The notes under the pieces were generated by a model that searched no databases, was not told the DNA's origin, and worked only from the letters and a program-made list of their open reading frames with translations. A stretch of DNA of 64,000 nucleotides from Mallotus nudiflorus (lineage: Eukaryota; Streptophyta; Magnoliopsida; Malpighiales; Euphorbiaceae), in NCBI GenBank assembly GCA_947683625.1, contig CANTUR010000458.1, positions 186,001-250,000 of the forward strand. The letters run 5' to 3'. Numbering within the stretch: the stretch's first letter is position 1; the number at the start of each line of letters is the position of its first letter. Position numbers and translations under genes: made by a program. Shown one piece after another: positions 1-11,355 of this stretch.

Positions 1-1611
1 ACCGATCGGGGTCCACAAACACAGAATAATTCAGGAAATACCAAAAATATCCTTATAACATAGAAATTCATTTTATACATAGAAATTACATAATTAACCT
101 TTAAACACATTAAAAATCGATAAAAACTCATTTTATTAGAAAAAACCGTATATTATATATATAATTGAAAATAATTCACGAAAAATAGTTTTAATTAGTT
201 AAAAATACTAAATAATTTGTGGAAATCATTTTTATACCTTAAATAACTATTAAAACCAATTAAATTACATTTTTAGCCAATTTATGATAAAATTACCAAA
301 ATGCCCTTATATATATAAATATACTATAATTACTTCAAAAATTCACCAAAAATAGTATAATTATCCAAAAATTAATTTTCTCAACATATTTATCAATAAT
401 ATAAATAATTAAACTCAATTATCCAATTAATTTCAATTAAAAACACAATTAACCCTAATTTCCCAAATTTACATAAACTTCAATAATTCAAAATAAATAC
501 TTAGAAATTCATAAAAATTCCAAATAAATTCCTATAATTCATTTAAACAACTAATTCAACCATAAAACACAATTTCATAATTTAAATAATTAATTTCCAA
601 AAATTAGAAAATAATATTAAAATATTTAAAAATACCCAAAAATTCAAAAAATCTCCAAAAATTCCACAAAAATTTATACATGTATATTAAGCTACTAGGA
701 TCAACATTTGTGAAGGGAGTTTTCATGAATTAATCAATTCGAAGCTCAAAAAAATCAAAAACCCTAATATGGCCGAATTGGAAAATTCGAAACCTAAGCA
801 AATCTAGACCATTTAAGCTCAAACCAAAGCTAGAATCACACTCACAGGAGCTCAAGGAGAAGAAAGAGACAAGCGGTGTCAAAAATGGTGGCCGAAATCG
901 TCATCGACGGCGAGGAGAAGGATTTCGGCCAAAAGAAGAAAAATAGCTCGCCGGCGCCGGGGAAGGAGGTTGCTAGCGGCGAGGGACGGCTAGGAACGGC
1001 GGTGGCAAGCCGGGAGGCACACCGATGGTAGGGGAATGGCAGTTGCAGCGGCGGTTGGTGGTGAGGGGTGGTCGGGCGCGGGGAAAGGAGAAGGAAGAAG
1101 AAGAAGAAAAAAGAAAAGAAAAGAAAAGAAAAAGAAAAAGAAAAAGAAAAAAGAAAAATAATAAAAAAATAATTTTAATAAAATATTTAAAAAAAATCAC
1201 ACCCACACATATAATTTAATATTTTAATAATTTAATAATAAATAAAAATAATTAAATAACAATAAATTAATAAATAAATAATAAAATATTAGGGTAATAT
1301 ATATTAAACCCTAATTTAATAAATATCGCACACATACACGGTGTTTAGTAATTTAAAAATATGTATGAGTTCATGCAAGTCCGAAAATATATTTAATATA
1401 ATTAATAATAAATTATTTACGTGAAAATTTCCCCGAAAATGCAAGTCCCGGGAAAATTTTACGTAAAGCACTGTAAATAATACACAATAATTACAATAGG
1501 TTTTAAATACACATCAACTCGTAAAAATATCATATAATATACATATGGAAATTATTAACACTGTATATCCCGGTACAGTGTAAAAGTATTTTAAAAACAC
1601 GGGATATTACA
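1..1611 (-). repeat. Family A 3' LTR, partial
   Basis: Matches 8251-9862 of the other LTR almost base for base and ends in GGGATATTACA at 1611, the complement of the LTR start TGTAATATCCC. About half of the LTR lies before the window. It holds a GA-rich purine run (about 1084-1160), which is a polypyrimidine tract in the sense of the element, and a splice-donor-like GTGAGT whose first base is 845 on the minus strand. Confidence 0.92.
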
Positions 1612-1624
1612 GTCTTCCCCCCTT
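1612..1624 (-). other. Polypurine tract of element A
   Basis: On the minus strand the sequence directly before the 3' LTR is GTAAGGGGGGAAGAC, the usual purine-rich primer for plus-strand DNA synthesis. The B element has the same tract at 31172-31185, which supports both LTR borders. Confidence 0.85.
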
Positions 1625-1658
1625 ACAAGAATTCGTCCCCGAATTCCAGAAAACAAGA

Positions 1659-2402
1659 TCAAGAAGGAAAGAGATACGGGTAAGAAGCTCGCATCTCAGC
1701 TTCAGTCTCCCACGTATGCTCCTCGACTCTGTTGCTATGCCACAGAACCTTGACCATTGGAATCTGCTTCGAACGCAACTGTCGAATTTGAAAATCAACG
1801 ATTGCCACAGGTTCTTCCACAAACGTCAAATCTTCACTCACTTCTACATTGTCAGGCTGCAACACGTGTGAAGGGTCTGAGATATACTTCCTCAGCATCA
1901 AGATATGAAATACTGGATGCACCTGTGACATACTAGGAGGCAAATCCAACCGATATGCAACAGTGCCAACTCTCTCCAAAATCTCAAACGGTCCAATATA
2001 TATTGGTGCTAACTTACCCTTCCTACCAAATCTCATCACACCCTTCATCGGAGATACCTGCAGAAAAATAAAATCTCCAACCTGAAACTCCACATCTCTG
2101 CGCCTAGGATCCGCATAACTCTTCTGTCTGCTAACTGCAGTCTCTAATCTGCGCTTAATCACGGTGACTTTCTCTGCAGCATCCTGAATCATCTCAGGTC
2201 CAGTCAAAGCTCTCTCACCAATCTCATCCCAACTCAAAGGGGATCTACACTTCCTTCTATATAACGCCTCATACGGTGCCATGCCAATACTGCTATGGTA
2301 GCTGTTATTATATGCAAACTCAACGAGTGGCAAATGGTCATCCCAGCTACCTCCCAAATCCAAGACACACATCCTTAACATATCTTCCAGTGTCTGGATC
2401 AT
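1659..2402 (-). pseudogene. Element A integrase C-terminus and chromodomain-like tail
   Basis: An open frame of 247 codons. It begins just after the third catalytic acidic residue of integrase and runs through the conserved YNNSYHSSIGMAPYEALYRR and GPFEILERVG segments. It ends with a chromodomain-like module: FVEEPVAIVDFQIRQLRSK, then VKVLWHS and EEHTWETEAEM. Such tails in chromoviruses are thought to guide integration to marked heterochromatin, which fits the nested insertions here. It is the terminal part of the gag-pol polyprotein and is out of frame with the upstream integrase frame because one base is missing near 2404. The natural stop is at 1659-1661, about 35 bases before the polypurine tract. 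Confidence 0.88.
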
Positions 2403-2980
2403 CCTCTCAGATGACCATCTGTCTGAGGATGAAAAGTAGTACTGAAGTCCAACCTAGTGCCCATCGCTTCTTGCAACTTCTGCCAAAAACGAGAAGTAAA
2501 CACCGAACCTCTATCTGACACAATGGACACAGGTACTCCATGAAGGCACACAATATGCTTCACATACAACTTCGCCAATCTGGCAACTGAATATGTGGCT
2601 TTCACAGGCAAGAAATGTGCAGACTTCGTCAATCTGTCTATAATCACCCAGATAGAATCGTATCCATCCTTCGAACGAGGTAAACCGACCACAAAATCCA
2701 TAGCTATCCTTTCCCACTTCCACTCGGGAATAGGAAGAGGCTGAAGCTTCCCAGAAGGCTTCTGATGTTCGGCTTTCACTTGCTGACACATCAAGCACTT
2801 AGCAACATAATCAACGACATCCTTCTTCAATCCGTCCCACCAGTATAAATCTCTGATACCATGGTACATCTTAGTGACACCTGGATGAATGCTATAAGCT
2901 ATAGAATGTGCTTCCTCTAGGATCTCCTCTCTCAAATCATCCACATTAGGAACACATAATCTACCACTGATCCACAACAC
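2399..2980 (-). pseudogene. Element A integrase: zinc-binding domain and catalytic core
   Basis: The frame carries the H-H-C-C zinc-binding domain (AHSIAYSIH...KCLMCQQ) in its first third. The core follows, with the first aspartate in AMDFVVGLP and the second in VSDRGSVFTSRFW, and it reaches FHPQTDG. A one-base deletion just after this point, near 2404, shifts the frame before the third catalytic residue. The frame then ends, and coding resumes in the next frame at 2402. Integrase joins the DNA copy to the host chromosome in the nucleus. This copy cannot make a full enzyme without frameshifting. The upstream border is an in-frame stop at about 3053; codons between 3052 and 2980 still read as integrase N-terminal sequence. 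Confidence 0.88.
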
Positions 2981-3055
2981 ACCATCATCATCAAGTGTGA
3001 AATCAGTGAACTTCCCTGCTCGAACATTCTCTGCAAGCTCTTCTAGAATAGGATC

Positions 3056-3310
3056 TCAGCTCTGAGCTGCTTTAATCCTATCCCTCAATACAGATCGCAC
3101 TTTAAATTGAGCTAGCAGTCCACCTGATCTACTAATCTTCATCATCAGACCTTGATCCACCAACAGATGCAACTCCTGGATCAATGGTCTCTTCTCAACA
3201 CTGATGTGAGCAAGACTGCCTGAGGACTTTCTACTCAAGGCATCTGCTACCACATTAGCTTTACCCGGATGATATAAGATCTCACAATCATAATCCTTCA
3301 ACAATTCCAA
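3056..3310 (-). pseudogene. Element A RNase H to integrase linker
   Basis: In frame with the upstream RNase H frame but separated from it by a stop (TAG at about 3317), and ending in another stop at about 3053. It contains LKDYDCEILYHPGKANVVAD, the well-conserved end of the Ty3/Gypsy RNase H region, and ALSRKS. Both stops are what C-to-T change in glutamine or arginine codons would give. It has no function on its own. Confidence 0.85.
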
Positions 3311-3319
3311 CCATCTCCT

Positions 3320-4099
3320 CTACCTCAGATTCAAATCTCTCTGCTGGAAAATGTACTTAAGGCTCTTGTGATCAGTAAATATCTCACAAGTCACCCCGTA
3401 CAGATAATGTCTCCAAATCTTCAAAGCAAAGATCACTGCAGCCATCTCCAGGTCATGTGTAGGATAGTTCTGCTCATGCTTCTTCAACTGCCTCGAAGCA
3501 TAGGCTATCACCCTTCCACTCTGCATCAACACACAACCAAGGCCAATTCTAGAGGCATCACAGTAAACTGTGAACTTATCCACACTATTAGGCAAAGCTA
3601 ATACTGGCGCTGTGGTCAACTTCTCCTTCAACAATTGGAAACTATTCTCACACGCTTCTGACCACTCGAATCTAACATTCTTCTGAGTCAAGCGAGTCAT
3701 AGGTGCTGTAATTCTAGAAAAATCTTGCACAAACCGCCTATAATACTCGGCTAAACCCAGAAAACTTTGAATCTCTGTAACAGAAGTAGGTCTAGGCCAA
3801 TTAGACACTGCTTCAATCTTCTGTGGATCAACCTGAATACCTTCTTTAGACACCACGTGTCCAAGAAAAGAAACACTCTCCATCCAGAAATCACACTTCG
3901 AGAATTTAGCATAAAGCTGATGATCTCTCAGTGTCTGCAATATAATCCTCAAGTGATATACATGCTCTTCCATACTCCTCGAATATACGAGTATATCATC
4001 AATAAAGACTACCACAAACTGATCCACATACGGTCTGAATACCCTGTTCATCAAATCCATAAAAGCTACTGGTGCATTAGTCAAACCAAAAGACATCAC
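3320..4099 (-). pseudogene. Element A reverse transcriptase (palm/thumb) and RNase H
   Basis: 260 codons. The reverse transcriptase metal-binding box reads VFIDDILVYS (residues 31-40), so both aspartates are intact. The thumb and connection follow (FLGLAEYYRRFVQDFS, VRFEWSEAC). RNase H then shows TVYCDAS, HDLEMAA and FTDHKSLKY, the expected catalytic acidic residues. The protein copies element RNA into DNA and removes the RNA strand inside virus-like particles. An upstream stop (TGA where an arginine codon is expected, about 4118) separates it from the first half of reverse transcriptase, and a TAG at about 3317 ends it early. Confidence 0.92.
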
Positions 4100-4120
4100 C
4101 AGAAACTCATAATGGCCATA

Positions 4121-5056
4121 TCATGTACGGAACGCTGTCTTAGGAATATCGGCCTCATTAATCCACAGCTGATGATAACCCGACCTCAAGTCAACCTTAG
4201 AAAAGAACTGTGCACCCTGTAGCTGATCAAACAAATCATCTATCCTCGAGAGAGGATACTTATTCTTCACTGTCACCTTATTAAGCTCTCTGTAGTCAAT
4301 GCACAGTCTCAGGGTACCATCCTTCTTCTTCACAAACAGAACTGGTGCACCCCAAGGAGAAACACTAGGTCTGATGAAACCTTTATCCAACAACTCTTGC
4401 AACTGCTCCTTCAAGTCTTTCAACTCTGCAGGAGCCATTCTGTAGGGTGGCATAGATATAGGAGTAGTACCTGGGACCACATATATACAGAACTCAATCT
4501 CTCTGTGAGGTGGTAAACCTGGCAACTCCTCGGGAAAAATATCAGGAAACTCATAAGCAACAGGAACATCTGTGAGTGACAACTTCTCCACTGACGTATC
4601 CCTGACCAATGCCAAATATCCCTGATAACCTTTCCTCAATAACTTCCTAGCCGTAATAGCAGAAATAAGATTCTGAGGTGCTAAACTCCTATCACCAACA
4701 AACTGAAATTCTTCTTCATCAGGAATTATGAACGTCACCTCTTTATTCCTGCAATCTACCATGACATAGTGTTGAGATAACCAATCCATTCCCAGAATGA
4801 CATCAAAATCCATCACATCCAATAAAATCAAATAAGCAGGTAATTCTCTATCTCCCATGAGAACTGGACAACCAGAAAGAACAATATCGGTGTCCAAGGA
4901 ATCGCTCAGAGGAGTGGCAATGAACAAAGGAAAAGCCATCCTCGAAGCTTGCCAATAAGATTTAGAAGCAAAAATGGGAGAAACAAACGAATGCGTGGCA
5001 CCCGGATCAAACAAAACCCAAGCATCCAGGTAACAAATAGAAACAATACCTACCAC
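4121..5056 (-). pseudogene. Element A protease and first half of reverse transcriptase
   Basis: A frame of 311 codons. The aspartic protease site is FDPGATHSF (residues 16-24), the D-x-G-A form common in this lineage. It continues through a conserved protease segment (DVILGMDWLSQHY) and the linker FPDIFPEELPGLPPHREIEF. The reverse transcriptase N-terminus follows (FIRPSVSPWGAPVLFVKKKD, LRLCIDYRELNKVT), with the first catalytic aspartate in FSKVDLRSGYHQL. A TGA then interrupts it near 4118. The start shown is only the first in-frame methionine; the real polyprotein is read through from gag, but a stop at about 5083 cuts it here. Confidence 0.92.
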
Positions 5057-5266
5057 GACTGCATTAGATGCCTGAGCATCCTACTGAGTGAGATGAAAAA
5101 CTCTGGCTTGACATCGACCTCCTTGCTGACTGGTAGAAGCCTGGCCAACACCTCTGGCACCTCCTCTAGTACCTCTACCATGACTCTACTATGGAACAAA
5201 CTGAGTGGAACTCTGATGCTGAGCTAGTGGTAACTGAAATGGCACGGGTGCAGAACTAGCAATCGA

Positions 5267-6409
5267 CTACTGTGGGAATCGCAAAATCTGCTGCTGCTGA
5301 TACCCAGAGTAAGGACACGATCTGGCAAAATGTCCTGTCTGCCTGCAACTGAAGCATGTCAGTGGTGTCAGATAACACGGTCCCTGATGGACTCTATCGC
5401 AAGTCTGGCAAACACTGGTCGCTGATCCAGAACTGCGACCACTGCTGCTACGTGAAGTACCTGACCCGAATCTGAACGATCTACGCTGACCTCTACGGCC
5501 ATGTCTACTGCTCCGATGCACTCGCTGCTATTGTCTCTGACTCTGCTGAGTCTGACCTCGCTGTTGACTACTCGATCCAACATGAAAACTCGAATATGGA
5601 GTAGCCTGCAATCCACTCGACTGAACTCCCAACTGGTAGTAATCAGGCATCGATCCCTGCCTAACTAGTCTCAACTCAATCTCCTTAGCCAACTCAATCA
5701 CAGACTCGAGAGTAAGGCCTGTTGTAGGCATACCAGCAAAAGCTGAACCCAAACCAGTAACGTATGTAGTGACTACGAAATACTGATCTCGCATAAGATC
5801 CTCAGCATATCTACCTAGATGAAGAAACTCTTAGGTGTACTCCTCTACAGATCGATCTCCATGAGAAATACTGGTCAAACGGAGACGATAACTCAAACGA
5901 AGAGGCTCTGGACAAAATCTCCTCATAAATCGCTCTCGAAACTGAGCCCATGTCATCGTCATCATATAAGGCTGAATCATCTGAATAAACCAGTCTAGGG
6001 CTGGTCCCTCGATAGACAACTCGACGATCATGATCCGCTAGTACTCGGTATGAGCAGTCCGAGTCCGAGTCTCAATCGCATGCAGAAAATCTAACAGATC
6101 AGAAGTACCATCAAAAGCAATCCTGCCAACTCGGGCATAGAACAAAGCTGCCTCAGGGTCAGACATACCCTGCTAATAGGCAGGCTAAACAGGTTGAACA
6201 ACTGGAGGAACATGAACATCAAATTTAGGCTCAACAAGCTCTTCATCCTGTAACTCTCTCTGCCTATGGCGACCTGTCGCTCCTCGAGGTCTACCTCTGC
6301 CACGACCTCTACGTCTAACTGGCTGCTCAGGAGGTAAAACCTCATCCTGAAAAGACTCATCATCCTCGGCCTCAACGACCGATGGAGCGACACACGCTCG
6401 CCTCCTCAT
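5267..6409 (-). pseudogene. Element A gag with CCHC zinc knuckle
   Basis: The first ATG (6409) lies one base after a strong 3' splice site and opens MRRRACVAPSVVEAEDDE, followed by an arginine/glycine-rich stretch (RRRGRGRGRPRG). The capsid-like part includes GPALDWFIQMIQPY, TWAQFRERFMRRFCPEPLR and DRSVEEYT. The nucleocapsid knuckle is CFSCRQTGHFARSC (C-x2-C-x4-H-x4-C), intact. Stops interrupt the frame at about 6182, 6170, 6049, 5828, 5525 and 5264, and further stops lie near 5190 and 5083 on the way to protease. Nearly all fit C-to-T change on one strand or the other. Gag packages element RNA into particles in the cytoplasm. Confidence 0.88.
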
Positions 6410-6410
6410 A

Positions 6411-6430
6411 CTGAAAAGACAAACGGAAAT
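6411..6430 (-). promoter_or_regulatory. Predicted 3' splice site just before gag ATG (element A)
   Basis: On the minus strand a T-rich run (TATTTCCGTTTGTCTTTTCAG) ends in AG at 6412-6411, and the gag ATG follows after one base (6409). With the GTGAGT donor at 9090 this would remove a 2680-base leader intron that includes the LTR tail and the primer-binding site. Family B has the same layout (acceptor ending at 36033, ATG at 36031). This is a prediction from sequence only. Confidence 0.6.
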
Positions 6431-6590
6431 ATTCAAACAAAATAGACAACGGAGGAATAACACTGAAAACTAAGCAAGGAATACTTATCAAGACATACTC
6501 GAACCTAATACACTGCAGTAGTTCAACAGAAAACACAACTCTGAAAATTAGGGCCATAACTCACATAACTAAGCCCTGACATAGAACTCC

Positions 6591-6602
6591 GCTCTGATAC
6601 TA
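6591..6602 (-). other. Primer-binding site of element A (initiator tRNA-Met type)
   Basis: Read on the minus strand: TAGTATCAGAGC, four bases after the LTR end. It differs by one G-to-A from TGGTATCAGAGC, the complement of the plant initiator tRNA-Met 3' end, which the B element keeps unchanged. Confidence 0.88.
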
Positions 6603-6606
6603 ACTT

Positions 6607-9600
6607 TGTCATGACCCGAAACAGGGGCCATGACCGGCGCTAGGGAACGGGAATTCTTTCGAATCCGGAACCCGTAGCAAGCCTAAAAATAAAATAAAAC
6701 ATGCTATAATAATAATAACAATATCGAATGCAGCGAAAATGAAAATCATAAATATCATATTATTATTTTCACCAACTGGATTTAAGTCAAATCTCATCTC
6801 ATCTATATAAATCTTTGAATACAAATCCAGTTTCAAATATAATACAATATCTCACATAAATAGAATACATAAAATCCCATAAAATTAATTTATAACTACT
6901 GCAGTGTCTAGACTATAAAAATAAGACTCAAGTAAGCAGTTTACAGAAAGAAGCCGGGGCGGAAGAAATTCGGCATATAGGCCTGCTATTGAGGTCTGAA
7001 GATGTTGACTCTCCTGAAAAATTATCAACGGAGGGGAGTCAGACCTCACTGAGTGAATTACTATAATATATATACATACACACTAAATGACAATGCATAC
7101 AGTCAATAGTATATATCTAATATGTATATATACAGGCAATTACACACAGATGCAATAAAATCATTTTATATATATTTCATTGAAAATCATCTTTTATGAA
7201 GGATCAAATAGAACCCTATGATATCGAAACCTCAATCAGTGTTAAACAACACTCTAGCCATACAGGCTCACTTAATCCAAATATATCCACTTAATCCATT
7301 TAGACAGTAGACTGGCCCCGAGACATTAAGTTGACCGAGCTCCAGCAGTCTGACTGCCAGTATGATTGGCCCCGAGACACTTGGTCAACCGAGCTCCAGC
7401 ACTCACACCTCCAAACCATATCTCACACATATCAATAATCACATTCAATCAATATCCATAAATAAGTTAGTAATATAGCCTAATTACTATAGGCGTACAG
7501 GTACGTACTCGGTCCTAGTGCTGCCCACTAGGTAGCACGTTCTATCGATATCCTTCATCATTAATAATATAAAACATTCATTCACAAATAAATGATGCAT
7601 GAATTTAAATAAAATAACAATATAACCCATATATATACCAGAAATATACCAAAAGTAAACCAGGTATATTTCGAGTATATATACGTCAAATAAATCCAGT
7701 CAAATTACAAAATAAACTAAAGATACATTTAAAAACATTTTAAACACAGTTCATTAATAAAACATGCATATAATTTAATATATACAAAAAATAAACCAAA
7801 AATAAACTAAAAATATACTTAAATACAAATCACATTATTTATGCATTTTAATCAAAATAAAACATATATTTCTAAATCATGCATCCTAAAGCATATATAT
7901 ATAGTATAGTAACTAACCCTAGTGCGCTCCACGAGAGGGGTCCAACGGGCCTGGTCCACTAGCCCTCGGTCTCGGCGTAACTAAACAAGCAATAAATAAC
8001 CGACATTAGAATAAACCTAATAGAAATCCTAGAATTCGATCTAGAGTATTAAACATAGAATCGATATTAGGGTTCGACCAGATATCACGTTTTACGAGAA
8101 TTCTATCAAAAATCCAGCAGAACCTCCCCTGTAAAACTGACATCTCTCTACTCAAAAGAGTAGAGCCAACCCTACAAAGAAATACACTTCGAAAAACTAC
8201 ATAGAGCACAATCAAAATCCCACGGTCTGACTCCAAACTACAGTCCACCGACCGAGGTCCACAAACACAGAATAATTCAGGAAATACCAAAAATATCCTT
8301 GTAACATAGAAATTCATTTTATACTTATAAATTATATAATTAACCTTTAAACACATTAAAAACCGATAAAAACTCATTTTATTAGAAAAACCGTATATTA
8401 TATATATAATTAAAAATAATTTACGAAAAATAGTTTTAATTAGTTAAAAATACTAAATAATTTGTGGAAATCATTTTTATACCTTAAATAACTATTAAAA
8501 CCAATTAAATTACATTTTTAGCCAATTTACGATAAAATTACCAAAATGCCCTTATATATATAAATATACTATAATTACTTCAAAAATTCACCAAAAATAG
8601 TATAATTATCCAAAAATTAATTTTCTCAACATATTTATCAATAATATAAATAATTAAACTCAATTATCCAATTAATTTCAATTAAAAACACAATTAACCC
8701 TAATTTCCCAAATTTACATAAACTTCAATAATTCAAAATAAATACTTAGAAATTCATAAAAATTCCAAATAAATTCCTATAATTCATTTCAACACCTAAT
8801 TCAACCATAAAACATAATTTCATAATTTAAATAATTAATTTCCAAAAATTAGAAAATAATATTAAAATATTCAAAAATACCCAAAAATCCAAAAAATCTG
8901 AAAAAATTACAAAAAAATTCATACATGTATATTAAGCTACTAGGATCAATATTTGTGAAGGGAGTTTTTATGAATCAATCAATTCAAAGCTCATAAAAAT
9001 CAAAAACCCTAATATGGCCGAATTGGAAAATTCGAAACCTAAGAAAATCTAGACCATTTAAGCTCAAACCAAAGCTAGAATCACACTCACCGGAGCTCAA
9101 GGAGAAGAAAGAGATTGGCGGTGTCAAAAATGGTGGTTGGAATCATCGTCGACGACGAGGAGAAGGATTTCGGCCAAAAGAAGAATAATAGCTCGCCGGC
9201 GCCGGGGAAGGAGGCTGCTGGCGGCGGGGGACGGTTGGGAACGGCGGTGGCAAGTCGGGAGGCACACCGATGGTAGGGGAACGGCAGTTGCAGTGGCGGT
9301 TGGTGGTGAGGGGTGGTCGGGCGCGGGGAAAGGAGAAGGAAGAAGAAGAAGAAAAAAGAAAAGAAAAGAAAAGAAAAAGAAAAAGAAAAAGAAAAAGAAA
9401 AAAGAAAAATAATAAAATAATAATTTTAATAAAATATTTAAAAAAAATCACACCCACACATATAATTTAATATTTTAATAATTTAATAATAAATAAAAAT
9501 AATTAAATAATAATAAATTAATAAACAAATAATAAAATATTAGGGTAATATATATTAAACCCTAATTAAATAAATATCGCACACATACACGGTGTTTAGT

Positions 9601-9862
9601 AATTTAAAAATATGTATGAGTTCATGCAAGTCCGAAAATATATTTAATATAATTAATAATAAATTATTTACGTAAAAATTTCCCCGAAAATGCAAGTCCC
9701 GGGAAAATTTTACATAAAACACTGTAAATAATACACAATAATTAAAATAGGTTTTAAATACACACCAACTCGTAAAAATATCATATAATATACATATGGA
9801 AATTATTAACACTTCATATCCCGGTACAGTGTAAAAATATTTTAAAAACACGGGATATTACA
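6607..9862 (-). repeat. Family A 5' LTR, complete (3256 bp)
   Basis: Plus-strand borders are TGTCATGACC at 6607 and GGGATATTACA ending at 9862, so in the element's sense it runs TGTAATATCCC to GGTCATGACA. It contains, in sense order, a polypyrimidine tract (about 9415-9330), a splice-donor-like site (first base 9090), a TTTTAC hairpin (about 8135-8085), a 7-bp hairpin (7532-7514) and the twin hairpin units (about 7415-7310). The same order holds in the other full-length A LTRs, so these are family features. Confidence 0.93.
9085..9094 (-). promoter_or_regulatory. Predicted 5' splice site inside A LTR
   Basis: Minus strand reads CTCCG|GTGAGTGTG with the first intron base at 9090. The GTGAGT is kept in six of seven A LTR copies that cover it (845, 9090, 14817, 17707, 24272 on minus; 18926 on plus). 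It is lost only in the LTR at 43171-46308. It sits downstream of the polypyrimidine tract where transcription of the element would have begun. Confidence 0.6.
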
Positions 9863-11355
9863 ATTGGGTCTAATTCCTATTCTCTGTCTATGTTAGTAAT
9901 CCTAAATCGAGTCTCTAGAAGTTAAGTTAAATTTATTCTGATTTTCGTGTTATTATTTTATTATTAGTTACACTGAGATCAAGGCCTAGTGGACCAGGCC
10001 CATCAAACTCGTCTCGAGGAGCGCACACATATGAGTTGTTATTTTATATATGCGTGCATTTAGGTTACATGTTTTAGAAATATATGTCTTAATTGTATTA
10101 TTTATGCATAAATGACTTAATGAATGCTTAAGTATATTCTAGGTATATTTTCAGTATATTTTCAGTATATTATGAAATAAATGCATGTTTTTCTTTTTAA
10201 TTAAATATAGATTACTTTTAAATATATTATTGGTTTAATTTAATATATTCCATGATTTATTTGAATTGATTTTACGTATAAATACTTGAAATATACTTAG
10301 TTTATTTAAGGTATATTTCTAGTATATATATGGTTTATAATGTTATTTATAATGATATCATGCATCATTATTTTATGAATGAAATGAGTTATTTTTTAAT
10401 GAAGGATATCAATAGAACGTTCTTCTTAGTGGGCAGCACTAGGACCGAGTACGTACCGGTATGACGATAGATTATAGGTTAATTACTAACCTATTTATGG
10501 ATTATGACTTGATTGATTTGATTGTTGTGTGAGGTGAATGAGAGTGTGATTGCTGGAGTTCGGTTGGCCTAGTGTCTTGGGGCCAATCACACTGACAGTC
10601 AGACTGTTGGAGCTCGATCGACTTTATGTCTCGAGGCTAGTCTACTGTCAATAAGGATTAAGTGAATTTATTTAGAAACAAGTGAGCCTGTATGGCGAGA
10701 GTGATGTTTGTTATTATTTCAAGTTGTGATCATTTAGGGTTCTATTTGGTCCTTCTTAAACTAATATTTTTCAGTATTATAAATAAAGTGATTTTTAGCA
10801 TCTGTGTGTACATGCTTGTATATATATATTTATTATATACATATGATTGATTGCATTTGACATTTAGTAATGCATGTATATATATTATAATAATTCACTC
10901 AGTGAGGTTTGACTCCCATCCGTTGATGTTTTTACAGGAGAGTCCTCTTCTTCAGACGTTAGCAGTAGACCTATCCGCCAGATTTCTTCCGCTTTGACCC
11001 TGTTATGTAAATCACTTACTTGAGTTTTATTTTGTACTCTAGACGCTGTAGTAGTTGTTGTATTTGATTTTGTCGAGAGTTATATTTGATTTTATGCATG
11101 TATGAGATTTTAATTCAAAGTGTTCCTCTGAAGATTTGTATTAAGAAATTTTATTGATGTTATAAGATGAGATATTATTTTATTAAAAGAAGTTGAGGAA
11201 TTTATTTTATTATTTGAGATTTAATTTTTGCTAAATAAATATTTAATTATTTAGTTTTAGTGCATGCTTTTCTTTTAAGACTTGCTATGGATTCCAAATT
11301 CAAAAGAATTCCCATTCCCTAACGCCGGTCATGGCCCCGATTTTAGGTCATGACA
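9863..11355 (+). repeat. Plus-strand family A LTR, 3' part (host of element 1-9862)
   Basis: Begins in the middle of an A LTR (compare 19950-21407) and ends in GGTCATGACA at 11355, the family terminus. Its 5' part must lie to the left of the window, on the other side of the minus element that split it. Hairpin 10425-10443 and the twin hairpin units (about 10550-10650) are present. It is followed by family B LTR sequence, its own target. Whether it is a solo LTR or part of a full element cannot be told here. Confidence 0.85.

Larger units (their letters stand above)
1..9862 (-). mobile_element. Family A chromovirus (Tekay/Del-like Ty3/Gypsy), 5' end right, 3' LTR cut by window edge
   Basis: Reading on the minus strand: 5' LTR 9862-6607, primer-binding site 6602-6591, gag-pol 6409-1659, polypurine tract 1624-1612, 3' LTR 1611 to beyond base 1. 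Domain order gag, protease, reverse transcriptase, RNase H, integrase, chromodomain is that of Ty3/Gypsy chromoviruses. The iMet-type primer site and the chromodomain-like C-terminus fit the Tekay (Del) lineage. Where the two LTR copies overlap they are nearly alike, roughly a few percent different by eye, so this is one of the younger insertions here. It lies in a plus-strand A LTR whose tail resumes at 9863; the right flank starts ATTGG, and the matching left duplication lies outside the window. About ten in-frame stops and one frameshift make it non-autonomous now. Confidence 0.93.

Noticed and set aside
973..1219. Open frames over the GA-rich tract (lysine/glutamate-rich on plus, phenylalanine/serine-rich on minus)
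   Set aside because: They lie in LTR DNA and come from the purine run; the same frames recur at 9137-9470. No codon-level conservation beyond the repeat itself.
3368..5227. Plus-strand frames across element A internal region
   Set aside because: They are shadows of the minus-strand gag-pol, which has clear domains in order.
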